DNA of 64,000 nt, taken from positions 62,001-126,000 of the forward strand of contig NZ_JAJSBI010000025.1 of assembly GCF_021261325.1 (NCBI RefSeq), read 5' to 3'. The number at the start of each line of letters is the position of its first letter. The stretch's first letter is position 1. The DNA comes from Streptomyces guryensis (lineage in GTDB: Bacteria > Actinomycetota > Actinomycetes > Streptomycetales > Streptomycetaceae). The notes under the pieces are model-generated. The model did no database searches. It saw only the letters and a program-made list of their open reading frames with translations, and had not been told where the DNA came from. The position numbers and the translations under genes were made by a program. This document shows, piece by piece, positions 30,070 to 38,417 of the stretch.

Positions 30070-30594
30070 TCATTCCCGTCCCGGGCCTTGCTTCCCGGTC
30101 ACCGCGTACCGCAGGAAGAGGTGGTGGTCGCCTTCGGCGGGCGGGTTCTCGGGGTCCGGGACCCAGCCCTGGCGGGCGTAGAAGGCCTGGGCGCGCTCGT
30201 TGCCGGCGTGCACGTCGAGGACTGCGGTGCGCGTGCCGTCGGCCCGCCACTGTTCGACGCAGGCGGTGTGCAGGGCCGTTCCGATGCCGGAGCGCCAGTG
30301 GCCGGGGTCGACGTGGAACTGGAACAGCCTGACCGTCCCTGCCGGGGCGCCCTCCGGGGTGCGAAACGAGGCGATGCCGGTCAGGCGGGCGTCGCGCACC
30401 GCGCACAGCACCTGGCCGTCGGGGCGCTCGATGGCCCGGCTCCAGGCGGTCCGCCAGTCGTGGCCGTCGTCCGGCAGGCCGTCCGGGCAGTACGTGGCGC
30501 GGGCACGCAGGTGCAGTGCGGCGACGGCGGCGGCCTCGGCCGGCAGGGCGGTTCTGATCACCAGGGAGTCGACGGTCCGGTTCGCTCTGATCAT
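30070..30594 (-). CDS. GNAT-family N-acetyltransferase
   Basis: 174 residues, GNAT fold, with the acetyl-CoA loop in FHVDPGHWRSGIGTALH and the motif B GNERAQAFYARQGWVPD. The acceptor is not predictable. Its ATG overlaps the stop of the AraC-type regulator (ATGA), so the two are co-transcribed. Confidence 0.87.
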   Translation of the reverse strand: MIRANRTVDSLVIRTALPAEAAAVAALHLRARATYCPDGLPDDGHDWRTAWSRAIERPDGQVLCAVRDARLTGIASFRTPEGAPAGTVRLFQFHVDPGHWRSGIGTALHTACVEQWRADGTRTAVLDVHAGNERAQAFYARQGWVPDPENPPAEGDHHLFLRYAVTGKQGPGRE

Positions 30595-31586
30595 GCAGCG
30601 GAGGACGTGGCCGCGGTGGCCTCGGTTCCCAGGCGGGTGAACTGCACCCGGTAGGCGCTCGGCGTCAGGCCGGTGCGGCGGACCAGGTGGGCCCGGAGGG
30701 AGTCCGCCGTGCCCAGGCCGCAGGCGCGGGCCACCTGGTCCATGGGGAGGGTGGTGGTCTCCAGGAGCTCCCTGGCGCGCTCGATGCGCTGGTGCAGCAG
30801 CCACTGCAGGGGGCTGACGCCGCTCTCGGCGTGGAAGCGGCGGGTGAGGGTGCGGACGGAGACGCCCGCGTGGCGGGCCAGGTCGGCCAGGCTGAGCGGC
30901 TTGTCGAGGTTGCGCATGGCCCAGCCGCGGGTGTCGGCGCAGACGGTGCCGCGCTCGGGCGGCAGCGGGGTGTGGGTGAACTGGGTCTGGCCGCCCGGCC
31001 GTACGGGGGCGACGAGGGCCAGCCGGGCGACCTCGTTGGCGACGGCGGCGCCGTAGTCGGTGCGGATGACATGCAGGCAGAGGTCGATGCCGGCGGCGTA
31101 GCCGGACGCTGTGACGTAGGGACCGTCCTGGACGTACAGCACGTCTCCCTGGAGGTCGACCTGCGGGTAGCGCCTGCGCAGCTCCTCGGCGTGCGCCCAG
31201 TACGTCGTCGCCCTGCGGCCCTGGAGCAGGCCCGCCTCGGCGAGCTGGAAGGCGCCGGTGCACAGGGACGCGATCCGCTTGCCGGCGTCGGCGGCCTCAC
31301 GGACGGCGGCCACGATCCGCGGGTCCGGCTCGTAGGGCGCGCCCGTACCGGCGACGACCACCGTGTCCGCCTCCCGCACGGCCTCCAGCCCGTCGCGTAC
31401 GTACAGGTCGAGCCCTCCGCTGGTGGGCACGGGCCCGGGCTCGGGGGCGCAGATGACCACGTCGTAGCCCGGCCGCCCGTCCACCTCGACCTTGCCGAAC
31501 AGCAGCTCGGGGATGGCCAGGTTGAACATCGAGACGGGCGAGGGCGCGATCACGGCGATGCGGTGCGGGGCGAGCCGGGCGGGCAT
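30591..31586 (-). CDS. GlxA-type transcriptional regulator (DJ-1/PfpI domain plus AraC HTH)
   Basis: 331 residues. The N-terminal ~200 residues form a DJ-1/PfpI-like glutamine amidotransferase-type domain with IASLCTGAFQLAEAGLL (family Cys in the elbow) and TASGYAAGIDLCLHVI. The C-terminal ~100 residues are an AraC double helix-turn-helix (LADLARHAGVSVRTLTRRF and QVARACGLGTADSLRAHL). GGAGG stands eight bases before ATG 31586, preferred to ATG 31607. Divergently placed 70 bp from an MFS exporter, so it probably controls that gene and the co-transcribed acetyltransferase. Confidence 0.92.
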   Translation of the reverse strand: MPARLAPHRIAVIAPSPVSMFNLAIPELLFGKVEVDGRPGYDVVICAPEPGPVPTSGGLDLYVRDGLEAVREADTVVVAGTGAPYEPDPRIVAAVREAADAGKRIASLCTGAFQLAEAGLLQGRRATTYWAHAEELRRRYPQVDLQGDVLYVQDGPYVTASGYAAGIDLCLHVIRTDYGAAVANEVARLALVAPVRPGGQTQFTHTPLPPERGTVCADTRGWAMRNLDKPLSLADLARHAGVSVRTLTRRFHAESGVSPLQWLLHQRIERARELLETTTLPMDQVARACGLGTADSLRAHLVRRTGLTPSAYRVQFTRLGTEATAATSSAA

Positions 31587-31656
31587 GGCCAGAACCTCCG
31601 GGTGCATGGCATTCGGGCCACTACTGTACGACGGCCGAGATCCGCAGCATGGAGAC

Positions 31657-33024
31657 ATGCCGACCAACCAGATCCTCAAGGGTGCGCAACCCGCCCGCTC
31701 CGAGCGGGAGTTGACGCCCAAGCGGCCCTCCCCCGCGCTCACTCTCACCGCCGCCCTCCTCGGCTTCGCGCTGATCTGCCTCGACGCGTCCGTGGTGAAC
31801 GTGGCCCTGCCCGCGATCGGTTCCTCCCTCGGCGCGGGGATGTCCGGTCTGCAGTGGGTGGTGGACGCCTACACCCTTCCGTTCGCCGCGCTGATGCTGT
31901 CGACCGGGGCCTTCGCGGACCGGACCGGGGCGAGCCGCGCGTTCGCGCTGGGCACCACGGTCTTCACGATCGCCTCGGCGGTCTGCGGGCTGGCTCCGAA
32001 CCTGCCGTCCCTGATCGGCGCGCGGGTGGTGCAGGGCGCCGCGGCGGCCGTCGTACTCCCGGCCTCGCTGGCACTCGTGCGGCAGGCGTATCCGGAGCCC
32101 AGGCGGCGGGCGCGTGCGGTGGCGGCGTGGGCCGCCGGGGGTTCGGTGGCGGTGGCGCTGGGCCCGGTGGTGGGCGGTCTGCTGACCACGGCGTGGGACT
32201 GGCGCGGGATCTTCTTCGTGAACCTGCCGGTGGGGGCGCTGATCGTGCCCCTGCTCAGGCGGGCCCCGCGCTCCGAACGCCGCCCGTCGCCGCTGGACCT
32301 GCCGGGGCAGGCGACGGCGATGGTGGCGCTCACGGGCCTGACGTTCGCGGTGATCGAGGGCGGTACGGCGGGGTGGGCGGCCCTGGTGGTCGCAGTCGTG
32401 GCGGCCGTGGCCTTCTTCCGCGTGGAGACGCGCAGCCCGCACCCGGTCGTCCCTCTCGGGCTCTTCCGCAACCGGACGGTGGCCGTCGCGGTCGCGGCGG
32501 GCGCGGCGGTGAGCGTGGCCTTCTACAGCGTGGTGTTCGTCTTCTCGCTCTTCTTCCAGCAGGTCCAGGGCCTGTCCGCGCTGCACGCCGGGCTGGCGTT
32601 CCTGCCCATGACGGGCCTGATCGCGGTGACGAACGTGGTGGCGGGCAAGCTCGCGGGGCGGTACGGGCCGCGACTGCCGATGCTGTTGGGGCAGGCCCTG
32701 GCCGTCGTGGGACTGCTGGTCCTGCTGTACGTGGACGCCGGCACGTCCTCCGTCCTGGCTGCCGCGCTGCTCGTGCCGCTGGCACTGGGATGTGCACTGA
32801 CGGTGCCGCCGCTGACGGCCGCGATGATGGACGCGGTGCCGGCGGAGCGGGCGGGGGTGACGGCCGGTGTGCTCAATGCTGCGCGGCAGGTGGCGGGGGG
32901 TCTGGGGATCGCCGTGTTCGGGGCCCTGGTCTCCGACGGGTTCGAGGCGGGGATGCGGCTGAGCCTGGTCATCAGTGCGGGGGCGCTCGCGCTGACGGGT
33001 GCGGCCACGTCTCGGTTGCGGTGA
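31657..33024 (+). CDS. MFS drug/proton antiporter, DHA2 (14-TM, EmrB/QacA) family
   Basis: 455 residues, strongly hydrophobic with about 14 membrane segments. The DHA motif C and first-loop motifs are visible: LDASVVNVALPAIG in helix 1, WVVDAYTLPFAALMLSTGAFADRTG in helix 2-loop (split across motif A) and VGGLLTTAWDWRGIFFVNLPVG. This group exports toxic compounds or antibiotics. ATG 31657 is divergent from the GlxA-like regulator. A hairpin (33030-33044) follows the stop. Confidence 0.9.
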   Translation: MPTNQILKGAQPARSERELTPKRPSPALTLTAALLGFALICLDASVVNVALPAIGSSLGAGMSGLQWVVDAYTLPFAALMLSTGAFADRTGASRAFALGTTVFTIASAVCGLAPNLPSLIGARVVQGAAAAVVLPASLALVRQAYPEPRRRARAVAAWAAGGSVAVALGPVVGGLLTTAWDWRGIFFVNLPVGALIVPLLRRAPRSERRPSPLDLPGQATAMVALTGLTFAVIEGGTAGWAALVVAVVAAVAFFRVETRSPHPVVPLGLFRNRTVAVAVAAGAAVSVAFYSVVFVFSLFFQQVQGLSALHAGLAFLPMTGLIAVTNVVAGKLAGRYGPRLPMLLGQALAVVGLLVLLYVDAGTSSVLAAALLVPLALGCALTVPPLTAAMMDAVPAERAGVTAGVLNAARQVAGGLGIAVFGALVSDGFEAGMRLSLVISAGALALTGAATSRLR

Positions 33025-33029
33025 GTGCT

Positions 33030-33044
33030 GGGGGCTCCGCCCCC
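33030..33044. terminator. GC-rich hairpin after the MFS gene
   Basis: GGGGGC-TCC-GCCCCC directly after the MFS stop forms a tight stem, and further G/C tracts to about 33085 can form additional stems. It lies between converging genes, so it may stop transcription from either side. The block belongs to a Streptomyces intergenic repeat type. Confidence 0.65.
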
Positions 33045-33121
33045 GGACCCCCGTTCGGCCCTGAAGGGGCCTCGTCCCCAAACGCCGGACGGGCTGAAAC
33101 ACCGCACGCCCCGCGGAGCGC

Positions 33122-33730
33122 TCAGCTGCCGTCTCTCAGATCTGCGGGCCAGTGAGGGTGGAACTCTATGTGGTCGTAGGTGACCACGCAGCCCTCTCCC
33201 ATCGGTGACTGGGTCATGAAGCCGACGAGAGCGTCGCCTGTCTCCTTCTCTCCGCCCAGGGTGAAGAGGCGGATGAACGTCCAGCGCCTGCCGTCCCGGG
33301 AGGCGTGGAAGGCGAAGGCGCGGCCGGTGCGGCTCACCCGGAGCCAGACCGAACTGCCGTCCACGGTGAAGGAGTTGGCGTCGTCGGAGTGTCCCCGGGT
33401 GACCACCGTGCAGACGGTGGGCACGTCCGGGGAGTACTCCAGGCAGAGCTTGGCCCAGGCCCGCTCGCCGACATGGACGTACAAAACCCCCGCGTCGAAG
33501 GCCGAGGCGAACCCGACCGTGACGCGCGCGATCAGCTGGAAGTCCCCCTCGGGCGCCCCGAGCAGCCGGGGCGCGTCGGAGGCGGGCTCCAGTGCCTCCC
33601 CGGTGGGCGGCACGAACCGGTCCTGCCGGGGGCCGGCCCATCCGCTGAGGATCCCGTCCTCGTACAACCAGTGCCCGTCGGGGCCGTAGGTGCGGAGGCG
33701 GAAAGGCAGTTGGGAGAGTTCAACGTCCAT
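33122..33730 (-). CDS. DUF1349 domain-containing protein
   Basis: 202 residues, no signal peptide. The DUF1349 (concanavalin-like beta-sandwich) pattern is visible in DAGVLYVHVGERAWAKLCLE, VWLRVSRTGRAFAFHASRDGR and GFMTQSPMGEGC. Proteins of this family are small cytoplasmic jelly-roll proteins of unsettled function, related in fold to the C-terminal domain of GH43 xylosidases. It lies 116 bp upstream of the stop of the aldehyde dehydrogenase gene, same strand, separated from it by a repeat. Confidence 0.85.
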   Translation of the reverse strand: MDVELSQLPFRLRTYGPDGHWLYEDGILSGWAGPRQDRFVPPTGEALEPASDAPRLLGAPEGDFQLIARVTVGFASAFDAGVLYVHVGERAWAKLCLEYSPDVPTVCTVVTRGHSDDANSFTVDGSSVWLRVSRTGRAFAFHASRDGRRWTFIRLFTLGGEKETGDALVGFMTQSPMGEGCVVTYDHIEFHPHWPADLRDGS

Positions 33731-33762
33731 CCGAACATTCTCTCAGGTCGAGTACGCCACCC

Positions 33763-33848
33763 AGGGGCGCGAGGACTGCGCGACAAGCCACAACCGACCC
33801 GCACCCCGCGACGCGACCGCACCCCTGTGGCGCACCCCGCGGAGCGCT
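33763..33848. repeat. Intergenic repeat related to those at 17379 and 38345
   Basis: It begins AGGGGCGCGAGGACTGCGCG and ends with GCGGAGCGCT at the stop codon (TAG) of the minus-strand dehydrogenase gene. Both ends recur near other gene ends in the window. No coding potential is visible. Confidence 0.65.
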
Positions 33849-35391
33849 AACGCTCCAGAATCCCGTTGAACCGCCGAGGCAATCCCAGCGGGTTGTCATC
33901 CCGAAGCTCCGGCGGAAGGATCGCCTGCGGTGCCGTCTGGTACGTCACCGGCCGCATCCACCGCTCGATGGCCGTACCGCCCACCGATGTCGACGTGGAC
34001 GTGGTCGCCGGGTACGGGCCGCCGTGATGCTGGGCGGGAGCGACCGCCACACCCGTCGGCCAGCCGTTCACCAGCACACGGCCCGCGAGCGGAGTCAGCT
34101 CGGCCAGCAGTTCCGCGCCGCGGCCCTCCCCGGCCGCCTCCTCCGCGGACAGGTGAACCGTCGCCGTGAGATTGCCCGGCAGCCGCGACAGCACCCCCTG
34201 CACCTGGGCCTCGTCCTCGTAGCGGGCCACCACGGTGACCGGCCCGAAGCACTCCTCCAGGAGCAGGTCGTACTGGCCTTCCTGCGCCAGCTTGTCCGCC
34301 GGCACCGTCAGGAACCCGGCGCTCACGGTGTGCTCGCCGCCCGCGCCCGGCGTCACCGGGGACTCGACGTCGGGAAGCTCCGCGCGCTCGGCGACCCCGG
34401 CGATGAAGTTGTCGCGCATGCGGTGGTCCAACAGGACCCCGGAGTCGGTGTCGCTGACCGCTTCCGTGAGGGACTTGACCAGGCGGTCGCCCGCCGCGCC
34501 GGAGGGCGCGAGCACCAGGCCTGGCTTGACGCAGAACTGTCCGACGCCCAGGGTCATCGACCCGGCGAGGCCCGTGCCGATCGCCTCGGCGCGCTCGGCG
34601 GCCGCGGCCTCGGTGATGACGACCGGGTTCAGGGAGCCCAGCTCGCCGTGGAAGGGGATCGGCGTCGGGCGGGCGGCGGCGGCGTCGAAGAGGGCGCGCC
34701 CGCCCCGTACGGAACCGGTGAAGCCGGCCGCCGAGACGAGGGGGTGCTTGACCAGCTCGACGCCGGCCTCGAAACCGTGGACCAGGCCCACGACGCCCTC
34801 GGGGATGCCGTGCGCGGCGGCGGCCCGGCGCAGCACCTTGGCGACCAGCTCGGACAGGGCAGGGTGGTCGGGGTGGGCCTTGACGACGACCGGGCAGCCC
34901 GCGCCGAGCGCGCTCGCGGTGTCGCCGCCGGCCACCGAGAAGGCGAAGGGGAAGTTGGAGGCCGAGTAGACGGCGACGACACCCAGCGGCACCTTGTAGC
35001 GGCGCAGGTCCGGGATGGGCGGGGTCGCGGTGCCGTCGGGGTGGTTGATGATCACGTCGAGGAAGGCGCCCTCGTCGACGATGTCCGCGAAGGCCCGCAA
35101 CTGGTAGCAGGTGCGGGCGAGTTCGCCGTTGAGCCGGACCGGGCCGAGCGCGGTCTCGGCGTCGGCGGTCTCGACGAGCCCGTCCTTCGCCGCCTCCAGC
35201 TGCTCGGCGGCGGTGCGCAGGAAGGCCGAGCGGACCGCGCGGTCGGCGAGGGCGCCGCGCGCGGCGTGCGCGGCGCGGACGGCGGCGTCCACCTCCTGGG
35301 CTGTGGCCTCCACCGCAACCTGTTCACGCTGCTTCCCGGTACGGGGGTCGACACTCCAGACTGGTGCTGCTGCCACCGCGGGTCCCTCCAC
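33847..35391 (-). CDS. Aldehyde dehydrogenase, alpha-ketoglutarate-semialdehyde dehydrogenase type
   Basis: 514 residues. It has the NAD(P)-dependent aldehyde dehydrogenase fold with the catalytic Glu in FHGELGSLNPV (Glu250) and the catalytic Cys in VGQFCVKPGLV (Cys287). These variants, and VYSASNFPFAFSVAGGDTAS, are those of 2,5-dioxovalerate (alpha-ketoglutarate semialdehyde) dehydrogenases, which end the oxidative routes for galacturonate/glucarate, pentoses and hydroxyproline. That would suit the pectin genes further right, but is an inference. GTG 35391 faces the IclR gene. Confidence 0.85.
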   Translation of the reverse strand: MEGPAVAAAPVWSVDPRTGKQREQVAVEATAQEVDAAVRAAHAARGALADRAVRSAFLRTAAEQLEAAKDGLVETADAETALGPVRLNGELARTCYQLRAFADIVDEGAFLDVIINHPDGTATPPIPDLRRYKVPLGVVAVYSASNFPFAFSVAGGDTASALGAGCPVVVKAHPDHPALSELVAKVLRRAAAAHGIPEGVVGLVHGFEAGVELVKHPLVSAAGFTGSVRGGRALFDAAAARPTPIPFHGELGSLNPVVITEAAAAERAEAIGTGLAGSMTLGVGQFCVKPGLVLAPSGAAGDRLVKSLTEAVSDTDSGVLLDHRMRDNFIAGVAERAELPDVESPVTPGAGGEHTVSAGFLTVPADKLAQEGQYDLLLEECFGPVTVVARYEDEAQVQGVLSRLPGNLTATVHLSAEEAAGEGRGAELLAELTPLAGRVLVNGWPTGVAVAPAQHHGGPYPATTSTSTSVGGTAIERWMRPVTYQTAPQAILPPELRDDNPLGLPRRFNGILER

Positions 35392-35450
35392 GTATGTCTT
35401 GCGGTATGTCCTGCTTGTATTGCCGCAGTATCTGGGTCATCCACCAGGGT

Positions 35451-35468
35451 CGTTCGATATACTGAACG
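35451..35468. promoter_or_regulatory. Putative IclR-type operator between the dehydrogenase and regulator genes
   Basis: CGTTC-GATATACT-GAACG has perfect 5-bp arms and an AT-rich centre, a form like known IclR-family sites (GTTCGATA... types). It sits in the divergent 149-bp region between the GTG at 35391 and the ATG at 35541. Confidence 0.55.
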
Positions 35469-35540
35469 CCGTCTCTGATGATGAATATGCTGTTGGAGAC
35501 TATATCTTCGGTTTCTCGTCGAACGAAGGGGTCAAGGGCG

Positions 35541-36314
35541 ATGTCGGTAGCCGAGACAGGCGGCGGGGCGCAGGTCAAGTCCGCGGTGCGGACGGTTGAG
35601 CTGCTCGAATACTTCGCCGGCCGGCCCGGTATGCACTCCCTCGCATCGGTCCAGGAGGCCGTCGGCTATCCCAAGTCCAGCCTGTACATGCTGCTGCGCA
35701 CCCTGGTGGAGCTGGGCTGGGTGGAGACGGACGCCACGGGCACGCGGTACGGCATCGGGGTGCGGGCGCTGCTGGTCGGTACCTCGTACATCGACGGCGA
35801 CGAGGTGGTGGCGGCGGCCCGCCCGACCCTGGACCGGCTGTCGGACGACACCACGGAGACCATTCACCTGGCCCGGCTCGACGGCACGAACGTCGTGTAT
35901 CTGGCCACCCGCCAGTCGCAGCACTATCTGCGCCCGTTCACGCGGGTGGGGCGCCGGCTGCCCGCGCACTCCACCTCGCTGGGCAAGGCGCTGCTGAGCA
36001 CGTACTCGGACGAGCAGGTCCGCAAGATGCTCCCGGAGACCCTTCCGGCGCTCACCGAGAACACCATCACCGACCGGGAGAAGCTCATCGAGGAGCTGCA
36101 CCAGGTCCGGGAGCAGGGCTTCGCCGTGGACCGCGAGGAGAACACCCTGGGGCTGCGCTGCTTCGGCGTCGCGATCCCCTACCGCACTCCGGCGCGCGAC
36201 GCGATCAGCTGCTCGGTGCCGGTGGCGCGGCTGACGCCCGCACACGAACAGATGGTGAAGGACGCGCTGTTCGACGCGCGCGACCGGCTGACCCTGGCGA
36301 CACGGAGGCTCTGA
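35541..36314 (+). CDS. IclR-family transcriptional regulator
   Basis: 257 residues. A winged helix-turn-helix (about 13-75, with HSLASVQEAVGYPKSSLYM) and a C-terminal effector-binding domain (about 95-255, LPAHSTSLGKALLS and FAVDREENTLGLRCFGVAIPY) are complete. It is divergent from the ketoglutarate-semialdehyde-type dehydrogenase, which it likely controls in response to a sugar-acid or aldehyde ligand. The chosen ATG 35541 gives a family-like N-terminus; ATG 35478 in frame would add 21 residues. Confidence 0.92.
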   Translation: MSVAETGGGAQVKSAVRTVELLEYFAGRPGMHSLASVQEAVGYPKSSLYMLLRTLVELGWVETDATGTRYGIGVRALLVGTSYIDGDEVVAAARPTLDRLSDDTTETIHLARLDGTNVVYLATRQSQHYLRPFTRVGRRLPAHSTSLGKALLSTYSDEQVRKMLPETLPALTENTITDREKLIEELHQVREQGFAVDREENTLGLRCFGVAIPYRTPARDAISCSVPVARLTPAHEQMVKDALFDARDRLTLATRRL

Positions 36315-36332
36315 CTCCTAGGCTCTGGCGTC

Positions 36333-36803
36333 ATGGACGTCGTACTCCGCACAGTGCACGACAGTGATCTGCCTGTCTTCTTCCGGCAGATGAACGATCC
36401 CGAGGCCTTGCGCATGGCCGCGTTCACCCCGAAGGATCCCGCCGACCGGGACGCGTTCGACGCCCACTGGAAACGGATCCGGGCCTCGGAGGACGTCCTC
36501 CGCACGGTTCTGGCGGACGGGGACGTGGTGGGCAGCGCGGCCGTGTACGGCGAGCCGGGCGAGCGCGAGGTCACCTACTGGATCGAACGCGCCCACTGGG
36601 GCCGGGGCATCGCCACGGCCGCGCTGCGGGAGCTGGTGGCCCAGGTGCCCGAGCGTCCGCTGTACGCCCGGGCGGCCGCCGACAACACCGGCTCCCTGCG
36701 CGTGCTGCAGAAGTGCGGATTCCGGGTGACCGCCCGGGCCTCCGGCTTCGCCAACGCGCGAGGCCAGGAGATCGACGAGTTCGTGCTCGCACTGGACGCC
36801 TGA
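36333..36803 (+). CDS. GNAT-family N-acetyltransferase
   Basis: 156 residues of the ribosomal-protein-alanine (RimJ/RimL)-like GNAT type: LRTVHDSDLPVFFRQMND at the N-terminus, the acetyl-CoA loop in WIERAHWGRGIATAALREL, and NTGSLRVLQKCGFRV. The substrate is not known. It starts 18 bp after the IclR stop and is followed by the PBP gene 80 bp on. Confidence 0.88.
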   Translation: MDVVLRTVHDSDLPVFFRQMNDPEALRMAAFTPKDPADRDAFDAHWKRIRASEDVLRTVLADGDVVGSAAVYGEPGEREVTYWIERAHWGRGIATAALRELVAQVPERPLYARAAADNTGSLRVLQKCGFRVTARASGFANARGQEIDEFVLALDA

Positions 36804-36883
36804 CACCGCCGTGGATGAGCGTCCGATGAGAAAGACGGACGCACGGGAACGTTCACCCCCCTTCTGATCGTCTTCCGGGTGGG

Positions 36884-38332
36884 ATGAACAAGACGATCAG
36901 GCGGGCCTCCGTCTTCACACTGCTGCTCGTGATCGCCCTGCTGGTCAGGGCGACCTGGGTGCAGTTCTACGACGGCAAGGCCCTCGCGGACGACAAATTC
37001 AACCGGCGCAACGCGATCCAGACGTACGCGGACCCGCTCGGGAACATCATCGTGGGCGGCAGTTCGGTCACCGGTTCCGCGGCGACGAAGAACAGCGACC
37101 TCAAGTACAAGCGCACGTACAAGGACGGCAAGCTGTACGCGGCGGTGACGGGCTATGCCTCGCAGGCCTACGCGCCGACCCAGCTGGAGGGGATCTACCA
37201 GGACCTCCTCGACGGGACGGACAGCCGCCTCAAGACCGTGATGGACACGATCACCGGCAAGCGGGCCGATCCTGGCAACGTGGTCACGACGATCGACCCG
37301 GACGTGCAGAAGGCGGCGTACGACGCGCTCGGCGACAAGAAGGGCGCGGCCGTCGCGATCGACCCGAAGACCGGGAAGATCCTGGCGGTCGTGTCGACGC
37401 CGTCGTACGACCCGTCGTCGCTGACGGACGCCAACACCGCGGGCACGGCCTGGAAGCAGCTCAACGCGGACTCCGACAAGCCGCTGACCAACCGCGCGCT
37501 GCGCCAGCCGCTGCCGCCGGGCTCGACGTTCAAACTGGTGGTGGCTGCCGCGGCGCTGGAGGACGGGCTGTACTCGTCGGTGGACGAGAAGACGAAGAGC
37601 CCGGACCCGTACACCCTGCCCGGCACCACCCGCGGCCTGTCCAACGAGAACCCGAACGCGCCCTGTGAGAACGCCACGATCCGCACCGCGCTGCAGTACT
37701 CCTGCAACAACGTCTTCGCGAAGATGGCCGTCGACCTGGGCCAGGACAAGGTGAAGGCGATGGCCGACAAGTTCGGCTTCAACGACACACGGCAGGACGT
37801 GCCGGTACGGGCCTACACCAGCGTCTACCCCTCCGACATGGACAGGTCCTCCACGGCCCTGACGGGCATCGGCCAGTACAACGTCACCGCGACCCCGCTC
37901 CAGATGGCGATGGTGTCCGCCGCCATAGCCAACGGCGGCAAGCTGGTCTCGCCGCACATGGTCTCGCAGATCACCGACAGCGGCGGTGACGTGCTGAAGA
38001 ACTACGACGACAGCACGAGCACCAAGGAGATCGTCAGCTCCGCGACCGCCGGACAACTGCAGTCGGCGATGCAGACGGTGGTGGAGAAGGGCACGGGCAC
38101 GAACGCCCGGATACCCGGCGCCACCGTCGGCGGCAAGACCGGCACGGCCCAGCACGGCGAGAACAACAGCAAGACCCCGTACGCCTGGTTCACGTCCTAC
38201 GGCAAGACCAACGGCAAGGAGGTCGCCGTGGCAGTCATGGTCGAGCAGTCGAACGCAGCGCGTTCGGAGGTCAGCGGCAACGGCCTGGCGGCCCCCGTGG
38301 CCAAGGCGGTGATGCAAGCGGCGCTGAAGTAA
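36884..38332 (+). CDS. Penicillin-binding protein, class B-like transpeptidase (PbpA type)
   Basis: 482 residues. A single N-terminal membrane anchor (about 9-24) is followed by a dimerisation domain and a transpeptidase domain with all three motifs: STFK (Ser214, Lys217), SCN (273-275) and KTG (418-420). It cross-links peptidoglycan outside the membrane. Such monofunctional PBPs, close to actinobacterial PbpA, usually sit next to rodA/ftsW; here it stands alone between an acetyltransferase and a purine permease, so it is probably one of several Streptomyces paralogues. Confidence 0.93.
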   Translation: MNKTIRRASVFTLLLVIALLVRATWVQFYDGKALADDKFNRRNAIQTYADPLGNIIVGGSSVTGSAATKNSDLKYKRTYKDGKLYAAVTGYASQAYAPTQLEGIYQDLLDGTDSRLKTVMDTITGKRADPGNVVTTIDPDVQKAAYDALGDKKGAAVAIDPKTGKILAVVSTPSYDPSSLTDANTAGTAWKQLNADSDKPLTNRALRQPLPPGSTFKLVVAAAALEDGLYSSVDEKTKSPDPYTLPGTTRGLSNENPNAPCENATIRTALQYSCNNVFAKMAVDLGQDKVKAMADKFGFNDTRQDVPVRAYTSVYPSDMDRSSTALTGIGQYNVTATPLQMAMVSAAIANGGKLVSPHMVSQITDSGGDVLKNYDDSTSTKEIVSSATAGQLQSAMQTVVEKGTGTNARIPGATVGGKTGTAQHGENNSKTPYAWFTSYGKTNGKEVAVAVMVEQSNAARSEVSGNGLAAPVAKAVMQAALK

Positions 38333-38344
38333 CCCCGCTGGGGG

Positions 38345-38383
38345 GAGCGCCCCGTCAGGGGCGCGGGGAGCTGCGCGACCAGC
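38345..38383. repeat. Repeat-associated terminator hairpin after the PBP gene
   Basis: GCGCCCC-GTCA-GGGGCGC (about 38347-38364) forms a 7-bp stem, followed by GGGGAGCTGCGCGACCAGCGAC, a variant of the repeat found at 33763, 49275 and 53766. It lies between converging genes. Confidence 0.65.
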
Positions 38384-38417
38384 GACGAACAACCCGCAGC
38401 CGATCGCGCAGCGTCCC

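Noticed and set aside
30687..33155. Plus-strand open frame of 822 codons across the AraC regulator and MFS genes
   Set aside because: It overlaps the regulator antisense and the MFS gene in a wrong frame; composition is artefactual.
36575..38392. Minus-strand open frame of 605 codons opposite the penicillin-binding protein
   Set aside because: The plus strand has all three transpeptidase motifs; the antisense frame is Arg/Val/Gly-rich without motifs.
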